A DNA stretch of 64,000 nucleotides from Aedoeadaptatus coxii (GTDB lineage: Bacteria; Bacillota; Clostridia; Tissierellales; Peptoniphilaceae), in assembly GCF_903819215.1 (NCBI RefSeq), contig NZ_CAIJCT010000025.1; one strand, written 5' to 3'. Of this stretch, positions 42,569 to 52,329 are shown in pieces. The notes below the pieces were generated by a model. It saw only the letters and a list, made by a program, of their open reading frames with translations, had not been told where the DNA came from and did not search any database. Both the position numbers and the translations under genes were made by a program. How positions within the stretch are numbered: the first letter of the stretch is position 1; every line of letters begins with the position of its first letter.

Positions 42569-43250
42569 AGAATACGAGATAAGAAAAATTAAAGATTTTC
42601 TTACTTTAGAAGATTTAAAAGATAAATTAGCTAGTAATAATTTAATACTAATTAAGGCTTATACAGATAAATTATTAGAAGAAAAATTACTTCCTTACTT
42701 AACTAAAGAGGAGATAATAAAATCAAAGGATTATAAATCAGAAATAGCAAAAATTAATTATCTAGTATCAAGGGCAATACTTAATTTATCCCTAAAAGGT
42801 TTACTAGAAAAAGGAATTAATGATTTAATAGTCAAAAGAGATAAAAACAATAAGCCTTACCTAGAAAGCACTCTAGGATTAAAGTTTAACATCTCACATA
42901 CTGAAGGCTTAATTTTGTTAGCTTTTTTTAAAAGAGAAGTAGGAGTAGATGTTGAAAAAATAAATTATAAATTTGAGTTTAAGGATATATTAGAAAACTG
43001 TTTTACTAAGGATGAAATCATAAATATAGATAACAACATAATCAGTTTCTATAGATATTGGACTGCAAAAGAAGCTTATCTTAAATGTGATGGGATTGGT
43101 CTTATAAGAAATTTGAGAGAAATTGAAATAATTTCTTATGGAAATAAAGTTATAGAAATTAGCGATAATAAAAACAATATAATAAGTAGATTACAGCCAT
43201 TAAATTATGATGGCAAATATGTCGGAGCAATATGCTTGGAGGAAAAATAA
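42558..43250 (+). CDS. 4'-phosphopantetheinyl transferase, Sfp type
   Basis: A 230-residue Sfp-like enzyme. The motifs FNISHTEG, VGVDVEKI (Mg-binding Asp and Glu) and YRYWTAKEAYLKCDGIG are all present. It would convert the carrier domains of NRPS 1 and NRPS 2 to the active holo form with coenzyme A as donor. It starts inside the end of the thioesterase gene and its stop overlaps the next start (TAATG). Confidence 0.85.
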   Translation: MKIEEYEIRKIKDFLTLEDLKDKLASNNLILIKAYTDKLLEEKLLPYLTKEEIIKSKDYKSEIAKINYLVSRAILNLSLKGLLEKGINDLIVKRDKNNKPYLESTLGLKFNISHTEGLILLAFFKREVGVDVEKINYKFEFKDILENCFTKDEIINIDNNIISFYRYWTAKEAYLKCDGIGLIRNLREIEIISYGNKVIEISDNKNNIISRLQPLNYDGKYVGAICLEEK

Positions 43251-44836
43251 TGAACATTGAATTAAAAGAAAAATTAGAAAAAATTTATGATGAACAAGTG
43301 TGGCCGCATATAACCTTAGGAGAATTTATTGAAGATTGTGCTAAAAAATATGGGGATAAAATTGCCTTAGTAGATGGAGATGTTGAACTTTCATATCAAG
43401 AATTAAATAGAAAAGCTTGCCATTATGCCAATGGTTTATTGAAAGCTGGATTTAAAAAGGGAGATAGAATCGTTCTTCAACTTCCTAATTGTCACGAATT
43501 TGTTATTATCCTTTCTGCCATGTTTAAGATTGGTTTGATTCCAGTATTATCACTTCCAGCTCATAGGAAAAATGAAATAAAGGGAATATTAGAAAAATCA
43601 GGGGCAAAAGCATATATAGCTAAGGATAAATATCTTGGCTTTTCATATGTTGATATGATAAGAGAAGTAAAGGAAGAATTAAATATAGATTTTGAAGTTT
43701 ATATTCTTGGAGATAATCAAGGATATAAAAATTTTTACAATCTTGATGATAAAGATTATTTATCTCAACAAATAGAGATCAATTATAAAGAGATAGGATT
43801 ATTACTTTTATCAGGAGGCACAACTGGTATACCCAAATTGATACCAAGGAGACACTGCGATTATATCTATGTAGCGAAAGAAACTGCAAAGAGATGTAAA
43901 ATGGATCAAGACAGTATTTATCTAGCCTCTCTTCCTATTGCTCACAACTTTCCTTTATGTTGCCCAGGGATATTAGGAACATTTTTTATAGGCGGCAAAG
44001 TTGTTTTATGCCCAGTAACAAGCCCAGATGAAATCTTGCCTTTAATTGAGGAAGAGGAGGTTACGATAACGGGATTAGTTCCTGCTATGGCAAATATATG
44101 TATAGATTTTATAAAGGTAGATGATTATGACATATCATCATTAAAGGTTCTTCAAGTTGGAGGTTCGGTTTTAGAAGAAAAGCTTGCAGAAAAAATAGAA
44201 AGAGAATTTGGGTGCAAATTACAACAAATTTTCGGAATAGCTGAAGGTCTGATTATGACAACTTCTTTAGATGATGATAGTAAAACTATATTTACAACTC
44301 AAGGTAAACCTATAAGTGATTTTGATGAATTGTTAATAGTTGATGAAGATGGAGAAGAAGTCAAAGATGAAGATTACGGAGAACTTATAGTTAGAGGCTC
44401 TTACACAATTTATGGCTATTATAAGCTCCCAGAAGTAAATAAAAGATGTATAGACAAAGATTTATATTTCAAAACTGGAGATAAGGCAAGGAAACTAAAA
44501 GATGGGAATTATCAGGTAGTTGGAAGAATTTCAGAAACAATAAATAGGGCTGGAGAAAAAATCACCCCTTCTGAAATTGAAGATATTTTACTATCTAATG
44601 AGAATATAGGGGATGTTCAAGTTGTAGGAGTACCTGATGAACTTTTGGGAGAAAAAATAGGAGTATTCATATTAAAAGATGAGAAGGACGAACTCTCATT
44701 AGAAGATATCAGGACATTTCTAGCGAATAAGAATGTAGCGGAATTTAAATTACCAGATTCTATAAAATATATAGATTCATGGCCGCTAACTGCTTTGGGG
44801 AAAATTGATAGAAATAAATTAAAAAGAATAGAGTGA
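43250..44836 (+). CDS. Aryl acid-AMP ligase (salicylate/2,3-dihydroxybenzoate type)
   Basis: A 528-residue stand-alone adenylation enzyme of the DhbE/YbtE/PchD family. SGGTTGIPKLIPR, AHNFPL, FGIAEGL, FKTGD and GRISETINRAGEKI mark it. The Asn after His in AHNFPLCCPG is the aryl-acid contact of the family; the second Cys sits where DhbE has Ser and where, as I recall, salicylate-specific members have Cys, so salicylate is favoured. It would load the ArCP of NRPS 1. Start is the ATG at 43250, after GGAGG, not the ATG at 43232. No salicylate synthase is in the window. Confidence 0.85.
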   Translation: MNIELKEKLEKIYDEQVWPHITLGEFIEDCAKKYGDKIALVDGDVELSYQELNRKACHYANGLLKAGFKKGDRIVLQLPNCHEFVIILSAMFKIGLIPVLSLPAHRKNEIKGILEKSGAKAYIAKDKYLGFSYVDMIREVKEELNIDFEVYILGDNQGYKNFYNLDDKDYLSQQIEINYKEIGLLLLSGGTTGIPKLIPRRHCDYIYVAKETAKRCKMDQDSIYLASLPIAHNFPLCCPGILGTFFIGGKVVLCPVTSPDEILPLIEEEEVTITGLVPAMANICIDFIKVDDYDISSLKVLQVGGSVLEEKLAEKIEREFGCKLQQIFGIAEGLIMTTSLDDDSKTIFTTQGKPISDFDELLIVDEDGEEVKDEDYGELIVRGSYTIYGYYKLPEVNKRCIDKDLYFKTGDKARKLKDGNYQVVGRISETINRAGEKITPSEIEDILLSNENIGDVQVVGVPDELLGEKIGVFILKDEKDELSLEDIRTFLANKNVAEFKLPDSIKYIDSWPLTALGKIDRNKLKRIE

Positions 44837-44848
44837 AAGGAGCAGAAC

Positions 44849-47800
44849 ATGGAATTTGATGCGAGAAAAGAAATTAAACTAATAATTGAAAAATGGTTAA
44901 AAGATACCTTGAAGAAATCAGACATAAAAGAAAATGACAATTTAATAGAAAAAGGCTTAAGTTCCATGCAAGTAATGCAACTTTCAGGAATTCTTAAAAA
45001 AGAAGGACTTAGAATATCCTTCGCAAAGCTCATTGAGAAGCCTACACTTAATTCATGGTTTGACCTAGTAGCTAATTCAAAAATTATTAAGAAACCTTCA
45101 AAAGATAATAAGAAATCAAATGATGGCAAAGATTCATTCAATCTTACAGATGTTCAATATTCTTATTTTATAGGCAGAAGTGATGATCAAACTCTAGGTG
45201 GAGTGGGTTGTCATGCCTATATTGAAATAGATGGAAAAGATATAGATTATAAAAGATTGAATGATGCGTGGAATAAACTTCAATATAGACATCCAATGCT
45301 CAGAGCAAGATTCACAGAAGATGGAAAGCAAGAAATATTAGATAAACCTTTTAGCGAAGAAATTGAAGTTTTTGACTTGTCTAACTTAGATAAAGAAGAA
45401 ACCAAAATTAGACTAGATGAAATACGAGAAAATTTATCACATAGAAAACTTAGAGTGGAAATGGGAGAAGTCGCAGGATTAAAACTTGCAAACTTGTCAC
45501 ATAATAGAAATAAAATTTTCTTTGATTTAGATTTACTTGTTGCCGATGTTATGAGCATGAGTATTCTTTTAAAAGAATTAGGGGAAATTTATTTAGGAAA
45601 AGAATTAGATAATCTGATTAATTATACATTTAAAGACTATATAAACAATCTTGAAGTAGACTCTGAAACTTATAAAAAAGACCAAGAGTTTTGGAAAGAA
45701 AAAATAGACTCATTTGAAATGGAAAGACCTAATTTACCATTAAGAAAAGATCCTGAACAAATCAAAGAAACAAGATTTACTAGAAGAAAACGAGTTATTG
45801 AAAAAGATAAGTGGAGCAAAATAAAAGAGCTTGCAGCAAGCTATAAATCTACGCCATCAATGGTTTTATTAACTGCATATGCATTAATTCTAGAAAGATG
45901 GACTAACCAAGATAAGTTTTTTATAAACTTACCATTATTTAATAGAGATCTTTCAAACGAAAACATGAAAGATATGGTGGCAGACTTTACAAATATATTA
46001 TTAGTAGAGCATGAAAGGAAAAATGATACTTCTTTCCTAGAAACTTTGAATAGAATAAGCAAAACCTTTATAGACAATGTTAGCCATTCATCTTATAGTG
46101 GAGTACAAGTTCAAAGGGATATATCAAAATCACAGGGTACAAGCCTTAATGTAGCACCTGTAGTTTTTGCGTGCAACATAGACTATCCACTAGAAACTGA
46201 AATTTCAAGGAAAGCTTTGGGCAAAATTACATATATGGTATCACAAACTCCAGGAGTATGGTTAGATTTCCAATCTTATATAAAAAATGGAGATTTAGTA
46301 TTATGCTGGGACAGTGTAGATGAACTTTTCCATGAAAAAATGTTAGATGACATGTTAAATTCTTTAGAAGAACAACTTTTAAGACTAACAGAAAAAGAAA
46401 ATTGGGAAAGCAAATTTGATGTGCTATCAGAAAATCAAAAACTAGCAAGAGAAAAAGAGCTTCAATCAATTCTTCCATTAAACTTTCCTGACGAGAGATT
46501 ATATTACGGATTTATAAAAAATGTAAAAGAAAATCCAAAAAAAATTGCAATTATAGATTCAGAAACTAAAGAAGAAATATCCTATATGGACTTATATGAA
46601 AAATCCTTAAAGATAGCAGGATGTTTAAAGGAAAATGGAATTAAAAAGGGAGAATATGTAGGCATTACTCTCCCGAGATCAAGCAAGCAAATTTATGCTA
46701 TATTTGGAATACTCTTTGCTGGAGCAGCATATGTTGCTATCGGAATTAATCAACCTAGTGAAAGGCGAAGTAAAATATACGAACAAATAGGTATTAAGTT
46801 TGTAATCAGTGATAATAAAACAATAGAAGATTACAAACTAGATACGGGAGGGGTTTCTTTAATTGATTTAGACAAGGCTATAGATAAATCCTTAGGTCTT
46901 GATAAGCCTATAGAAGTAAGTTCTTTTGACTCAGCTTATATAATAATGACATCAGGTACTACAGGAGTGCCAAAGGGTGTTGAGATCATGCACACAAGTG
47001 CCATTAATACTATTAATGATTTAAATGAAAAATATTCTATTAATTCAAATGATACGTTACTTATGGTGTCAGCAATAGACTTTGACTTATCAGTATATGA
47101 TATCTTTGGAATACTTGGCATAGGTGGAACTTTAATAACAACTAATGAAGATAATTATCGTAATCCTGATGAATGGATTAGAATTATTGAAAAATATAAG
47201 GTGAGTGTGTGGGACTCTGTACCTATACTTTTTGATATGCTCGTAACTATGGCAGAGGGTGAAAAGAAAAACTTACCACTTAGAATTGTCATGTTATCAG
47301 GAGATTGGATAGCAAAAGACTTACCAGGAAGATTTTATAAGATGAGCGAAAAAGAAAATTCCATTGTTGTAGCTATGGGTGGAGCAACAGAAGCATCTAT
47401 ATGGTCAAATTATTTAAATGTACCAAGGGAAATCCCAAAAGACTGGATATCAATTCCATATGGAAGACCACTTAAAAACCAAGTCTATAGAGTAGTAGAT
47501 GAATTGGGTAGAATATGCCCTAATTATGTTAAGGGAGAACTTCTAATTGGTGGAGTTAGTGTTGCTAAATGCTATCATGGAGATGAAGACTTAACTAATA
47601 AAAAGTATTTTGAAGAAAATGGACTTAGATGGTATAGAACTGGAGATAATGGAAGACTTTGGAATGATGGTACTATTGAATTTCTTGGAAGAAAAGATAC
47701 TCAAGTAAAAATCAAAGGTCATAGGATTGAACTTGGAGAAGTTGAAGATGCTATAAGTAAATTTGATGGTGTTGAAAAAGTAGTAGTTGATTTTATAGAA

Positions 47801-49477
47801 AAAGCAAATAGCAAAAATTTAGTAGCCTTTGTAAAAGTTGACAAGGATTCTGATAACTTTAGTACAAATAGATATTTAGAAAAAATAGACACTTCTTTTA
47901 TTGAGGAAGTAGAAGAAATCTCTTATGAGGATATAAGGGCACAAAATGAAAAAATAAATAATCTGGTTGCCAAAACTATTATAAATGTCTTTAAAAGCTT
48001 TGAACTTGATTTAGTAAATAATAGCTACTCAATTGTTGAAATTTATAATAAAATTAATGATTCAAAAAGGAATAGATTTATAATTGAAAATTGGATAAAT
48101 AAATTTTTATCTTTAAAATATTTAGAATATAAGAATGAAAAATATTCATTAAGAGAAGATGAGATTTTTATAAATGAAGATAGTTGCAATAATGAAATAG
48201 GCAATTATTTAAAGAATTTAGAATTGGAGCTTATAAAGATTTTGTCGGGAGAAAAAGATCCTATAGAAGCCTTTTATTCAGATCCAAATAAATCCTATAT
48301 GTCAAAATTTACAGAAGAACTTTTAGGCTATGAAGAATCAATTAATAGCATTATAAATTCAATAAAGACATATGCAAGATTAAATAATAAGAAAAATATA
48401 AAAATCATAGAATATGGAACTAGAAATAGTGAACTTACTACTACTATTTTTAAAGAGCTTAAAGAGTTTGTTAGTGAGTATATTTATGCTGATACTTCTG
48501 TCTACTTTAGAAATAACCTATCTGACTTAGAGAAAGGTAGTAAATTTAAATACGTTTGTATAAATGATAACTTATCAACTTCTTTAGATGAAGATAATTT
48601 TGATATTGTTATAGCTTTAAACTCAATTCACAGAAGTAATGACAAAAAGACTTTTATAGAAGAAATGCTGAGGCTCTTAAAAGTCAATGGACTTATTATT
48701 GGCAATGAAATAAAAGATAATAACCTACTACCAATTATTACAGCAGATATAATAAATGAGCAACCATTTAATGAAGCAAAACTAGATGATTTTGACAATA
48801 GTGCTTGTGAAGTTCTCTATATAAACAGTGAAAAAAGGACAGAATGCTCTAATTTTAGAACTTTTATAATAGCTAATTTAAAAGAAAACAAGTCTATATT
48901 TGAAAAATTAACAAGTTATTTATCACATGAAATACCAAGCTATATGGTTCCTACTAATTTCTATCAAGTAGATGAAATTCCATTAAATAAAAATGGAAAA
49001 GTTGATAGGAAGAAATTGAAAAATAAGTTAAAGAATAAGAATAATTATATATTCGAAAATGAAATAGAACATAGATTATCGAATGGTTTGCCTAAGTATA
49101 TTATTTCAAATAATCCTATTGAGGTTGACTATTTTCCTGTTAATACTGATGGGAAAATAGATCAAAACAAAGGTCCAACCTATACAAATGATAAATTTAA
49201 TTGCAACGGGAAAGGTGTAACAGCGTCTAGTCTGAGTGAATTAATGCTGGTGGGAATATTGAAAGATATTCTAAATATTGAAGAGGTGTATTTAAATGAC
49301 AACTTTTTTGAATTAGGAGGCGATTCGCTAATAGCATTGAAACTGAAAAAGAAAATTAAGAAAATATTTTTTGTTGATATTTCTGTATCCAGCATATTTA
49401 ATTCCAATAATATAGAGGAACTTTTAAATGCTATAGAGTCTAATAAATGTAAAAATTTTACAATAGGAGAGATATAG
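44849..49477 (+). CDS. NRPS 1: ArCP-Cy-A(MT-like insert)-PCP
   Basis: A 1542-residue NRPS. ArCP: residues 1-80, carrier Ser S39 in KGLSSM. Cyclisation domain: about 97-530, with the Cy signature D228-x4-D233-x2-S236. Adenylation: about 550 on (TSGTTGVPKG near 701, GGATEASIW). My reading of its pocket is D-L-Y-D-M-S-M-I-W-K, close to the cysteine code. A methyltransferase-like domain is inserted near 1000-1340, as in PchE, but its AdoMet motif is degenerate (EYGTRNSE), fitting an epimerase. Two A10-like motifs follow (K1384 and K1436). PCP: carrier Ser S1493 in LGGDS. It should make an aryl-thiazoline on its PCP. AAAGGAG upstream. Confidence 0.85.
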   Translation: MEFDARKEIKLIIEKWLKDTLKKSDIKENDNLIEKGLSSMQVMQLSGILKKEGLRISFAKLIEKPTLNSWFDLVANSKIIKKPSKDNKKSNDGKDSFNLTDVQYSYFIGRSDDQTLGGVGCHAYIEIDGKDIDYKRLNDAWNKLQYRHPMLRARFTEDGKQEILDKPFSEEIEVFDLSNLDKEETKIRLDEIRENLSHRKLRVEMGEVAGLKLANLSHNRNKIFFDLDLLVADVMSMSILLKELGEIYLGKELDNLINYTFKDYINNLEVDSETYKKDQEFWKEKIDSFEMERPNLPLRKDPEQIKETRFTRRKRVIEKDKWSKIKELAASYKSTPSMVLLTAYALILERWTNQDKFFINLPLFNRDLSNENMKDMVADFTNILLVEHERKNDTSFLETLNRISKTFIDNVSHSSYSGVQVQRDISKSQGTSLNVAPVVFACNIDYPLETEISRKALGKITYMVSQTPGVWLDFQSYIKNGDLVLCWDSVDELFHEKMLDDMLNSLEEQLLRLTEKENWESKFDVLSENQKLAREKELQSILPLNFPDERLYYGFIKNVKENPKKIAIIDSETKEEISYMDLYEKSLKIAGCLKENGIKKGEYVGITLPRSSKQIYAIFGILFAGAAYVAIGINQPSERRSKIYEQIGIKFVISDNKTIEDYKLDTGGVSLIDLDKAIDKSLGLDKPIEVSSFDSAYIIMTSGTTGVPKGVEIMHTSAINTINDLNEKYSINSNDTLLMVSAIDFDLSVYDIFGILGIGGTLITTNEDNYRNPDEWIRIIEKYKVSVWDSVPILFDMLVTMAEGEKKNLPLRIVMLSGDWIAKDLPGRFYKMSEKENSIVVAMGGATEASIWSNYLNVPREIPKDWISIPYGRPLKNQVYRVVDELGRICPNYVKGELLIGGVSVAKCYHGDEDLTNKKYFEENGLRWYRTGDNGRLWNDGTIEFLGRKDTQVKIKGHRIELGEVEDAISKFDGVEKVVVDFIEKANSKNLVAFVKVDKDSDNFSTNRYLEKIDTSFIEEVEEISYEDIRAQNEKINNLVAKTIINVFKSFELDLVNNSYSIVEIYNKINDSKRNRFIIENWINKFLSLKYLEYKNEKYSLREDEIFINEDSCNNEIGNYLKNLELELIKILSGEKDPIEAFYSDPNKSYMSKFTEELLGYEESINSIINSIKTYARLNNKKNIKIIEYGTRNSELTTTIFKELKEFVSEYIYADTSVYFRNNLSDLEKGSKFKYVCINDNLSTSLDEDNFDIVIALNSIHRSNDKKTFIEEMLRLLKVNGLIIGNEIKDNNLLPIITADIINEQPFNEAKLDDFDNSACEVLYINSEKRTECSNFRTFIIANLKENKSIFEKLTSYLSHEIPSYMVPTNFYQVDEIPLNKNGKVDRKKLKNKLKNKNNYIFENEIEHRLSNGLPKYIISNNPIEVDYFPVNTDGKIDQNKGPTYTNDKFNCNGKGVTASSLSELMLVGILKDILNIEEVYLNDNFFELGGDSLIALKLKKKIKKIFFVDISVSSIFNSNNIEELLNAIESNKCKNFTIGEI

Positions 49478-51600
49478 TGAAAAAAAAGAGAATAATATCA
49501 TGCGGGACTAGATTTGGAAAAATGTATATTGAGGCTATACTGGATTTAAAAACTGATTTAGAACTAGTAGGAATAGTATCTAAGAATAAAAGTTTATATA
49601 CAGAAAATTATGCGAAAAAGAGAAGAATACCATTGTTTTTCAATGATAATGAGGTTCCAGATGCAGATATTGCGTGTGTGGTATTGAAATTTGTAAGCTC
49701 TGGAGGTGATGGAAATAATATAGTTTATAAATTCATTGAAAAAGGAATGCATGTTATAATAGAACAACCCGTTCACTATAAAGAATATTTAGAAATGGTT
49801 AGACTAGCGATAAAAAATAAAACATTCATCTCTGTAAGTAATTTTTATAAATATATTGACTCAACTAAGGAATATATTGATTTCATAAAAGACTTTTCTA
49901 AAATTGAAGATATTAGATATATAAACATAGAATGTAGTTATCAATTGCTACACCCTACAGTTGCCATTTTATGTGATTTGCTAGGTGGTAGAAACTATGA
50001 ACTAGATTCTAATGTTCTTAGATCAGGTGGTTTTGATACTATTTGCGTAAATATGTGTGGAGTATATTGTAATATTCGTATTCATAACGAATTTAATTAC
50101 AAAGATACTGATAATAATTTTTATCTGTTTTATAATTTTAAGGTAGGATTTGCAAGTGGAGATATTGTTTTGACTGATCCAAGCGGACCTATATATTGGT
50201 ACTCTAGATTTCATATGGATAAAAATTTTGAATATGGAGATAGTAGTAGTAAAAATCTTATAAAGAAAAATAATATTATTTTTGGAAAGGGTAATGATTA
50301 TTCCAGTATAATTTGGAGAGATTGGAAAAATGCAATATCAGAACAATTAAAATCATTTAGAGATATAGTATTAAAGGGTGAAAATTTTGAAGGGTATATG
50401 CAAAAAGAATTAGAACAACTAATTATGGTAAGTGAAATAACTAAACTGATAGGTTATCCTAAGGAAAATTCATTTAGCGTTGTTAATAGAGAAAGGGAAG
50501 TGAAAGATATTGTTTTTAATAATAGATTAAATGGAAATGATTTTAATCTAATGATAAAAACATTGACAAATGAACACATTGATAAAATGATTGAGAATAT
50601 GGATATAGCATGTGCATTGTCCGTATTAGTATTATTTAAAAAGATTGGAATAATAAATCACGAAAGATGCATTAATATTCGAAATTTAGATGTTAAATAT
50701 TACAAATATAGATATATTATCAACAGATGGGTTTATATTTTCGAGAGAAAAAAATATATAAAACCATATAAAAATATGTATTATATTAATGAGTGCTTGA
50801 ATGAACTTGATTTTGAAAAACAATGGGATATCGTTAGAGATCAATGGTGTGGTGTTTTAATAGATAATAGTATGCTGGAATACTATTATTCGCATGCTGT
50901 AAATCTAGATAAAATATTAAACGAAGAGATAAACCCTACGTATTTACTATTTCCAGAAGGGAACATTGAGCTAGCTGAAAACTTCTATAATAATTCACTA
51001 ATTGGTAAATATCTAAACAACAAGATTAGCCAATATATAACTGGAATTACTGATTATAAGACAAACATATTAGAAATAGGTGCTGGGACGGGGGCCACAT
51101 CTTATAACGTTTTATCGAACATAAGAACAAAATATTCTGAGTATGTATTCACGGATGTATCTGATTATTTTTTAGATGCAGCTAAAGAAAAGCTAAATGA
51201 ATTTGATAATGTAAGATATGAAATACTTGATATGAATTATGACTTAATAGAACAAGGAATAGCTAAAGAAAGCATAGATATAGTAATTGTAGCTGGTGCT
51301 ATAAATAATGCAATAAATACTAAGAAAACTCTGAGTTATATTAATAAAGTAATAAAGAGAGGAGGAGTATTGCTTATAGCTGAACCAGTGGATGACTTAC
51401 TAGAGTTGCAAATATCTCAACTTTTTATAATGAATATTCCTAATGATGATAGACACAAGAAAAACATTACTTTTTTTAGAGAAATTGATTGGTTGAATTT
51501 ATTGAATGACGATGGATATAAAGTTATAGATACTTTCCCAAAAGCAAATGACGTGATGAATAAATTGAAACAAAAATTATTTATATCAAGAAAGGAGTAA
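49477..51600 (+). CDS. Thiazolinyl-imine reductase fused to methyltransferase
   Basis: A 707-residue fusion. Residues 1-345 match the thiazolinyl-imide reductase family (PchG/Irp3): GTRFGKMYIEA, the NADP-fold start, DIACVVLKF, EQPVHYKEYL and a C-terminal Gfo/Idh-like sheet. Residues about 400-707 are a PKS/NRPS-type methyltransferase with an intact AdoMet site, LEIGAGTGATS (E533). Pyochelin reductases are about 350 residues and stand alone, while the methyltransferase is normally inserted in the second NRPS. The GTG start overlaps the NRPS 1 stop, with AGGAGA upstream. It likely reduces one ring and N-methylates it (inference). Confidence 0.8.
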   Translation: MKKKRIISCGTRFGKMYIEAILDLKTDLELVGIVSKNKSLYTENYAKKRRIPLFFNDNEVPDADIACVVLKFVSSGGDGNNIVYKFIEKGMHVIIEQPVHYKEYLEMVRLAIKNKTFISVSNFYKYIDSTKEYIDFIKDFSKIEDIRYINIECSYQLLHPTVAILCDLLGGRNYELDSNVLRSGGFDTICVNMCGVYCNIRIHNEFNYKDTDNNFYLFYNFKVGFASGDIVLTDPSGPIYWYSRFHMDKNFEYGDSSSKNLIKKNNIIFGKGNDYSSIIWRDWKNAISEQLKSFRDIVLKGENFEGYMQKELEQLIMVSEITKLIGYPKENSFSVVNREREVKDIVFNNRLNGNDFNLMIKTLTNEHIDKMIENMDIACALSVLVLFKKIGIINHERCINIRNLDVKYYKYRYIINRWVYIFERKKYIKPYKNMYYINECLNELDFEKQWDIVRDQWCGVLIDNSMLEYYYSHAVNLDKILNEEINPTYLLFPEGNIELAENFYNNSLIGKYLNNKISQYITGITDYKTNILEIGAGTGATSYNVLSNIRTKYSEYVFTDVSDYFLDAAKEKLNEFDNVRYEILDMNYDLIEQGIAKESIDIVIVAGAINNAINTKKTLSYINKVIKRGGVLLIAEPVDDLLELQISQLFIMNIPNDDRHKKNITFFREIDWLNLLNDDGYKVIDTFPKANDVMNKLKQKLFISRKE

Positions 51601-51602
51601 AC

Positions 51603-52319
51603 ATGTTAGAGATTAGCCACATTTCTTTTAGTGTGAGTAATTTGCATAGCGCTGCTAAGGAAATAGAAAATATGGGATTTAAAATAGAGTGGGGCGGTCC
51701 GAAAGGAAAAGAAAATAATTTTTTTATATGGTTTGGTGAGAATGCTTTTTTAGAAGTGTTTTCTATAAAAAGAAGATATATGCCATTGTTTTTTATAATC
51801 CATATAATTTATGGAAAAGTTGTGGCTAAGCGTTGGTGGAAATGGTTTTCGACAAAAAATAAATTTGTCGACTTCGCACTAGAAGATTCTGATGATACCA
51901 AAACCATTATAAGAAATTATAAAAACAAGATTATAGTGGATATTGAGCTTATTAAGGAAAATTTAAAAGAAAGTAAGATAGATTTTTCTAAAACTATGCA
52001 CTGGAAAAGAACAAATAAAGAAGGGATTAAAGCTAACTATAGTTATTTTGTTCCTTATAATGAAAACTTGCCGTTTATTGTTTCAAAATATGAACCTTTA
52101 CAAAAACCAAAAAAAAATGTACACCCAAATGGTGCAAAACTTATAAAAAACATAAGACTTTTTGTAAAAAAAAGTGAGTATAGAGACATGAATATTTTAA
52201 CGAAAGATGCAAATAATGTGATTATAGAAGAGGGAAATTCTACAACAATGAAAGAAATAGAAATTTATGGACTAGAAAAAGAATGTTATTTCTGTGATGT
52301 GAAATTCGTTCCTGCGTAG
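51603..52319 (+). CDS. VOC/glyoxalase-like protein
   Basis: A 238-residue soluble protein with a glyoxalase-like (VOC) N-terminus: ISHISFSVSNLHSAAKEIENMGF, here split as ISHISFSVSNL and HSAAKEIENMGF, then GGPKGKENNFFIWFG and a second repeat-like half near 130-230. Such a protein is not part of the standard pyochelin or yersiniabactin set. Its place between the reductase-methyltransferase and NRPS 2, with an AAGGAG site, suggests a role in the product: tailoring, metal or product binding, or self-protection. Function unknown. Confidence 0.6.
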   Translation: MLEISHISFSVSNLHSAAKEIENMGFKIEWGGPKGKENNFFIWFGENAFLEVFSIKRRYMPLFFIIHIIYGKVVAKRWWKWFSTKNKFVDFALEDSDDTKTIIRNYKNKIIVDIELIKENLKESKIDFSKTMHWKRTNKEGIKANYSYFVPYNENLPFIVSKYEPLQKPKKNVHPNGAKLIKNIRLFVKKSEYRDMNILTKDANNVIIEEGNSTTMKEIEIYGLEKECYFCDVKFVPA

Positions 52320-52329
52320 GTGATTCAAT

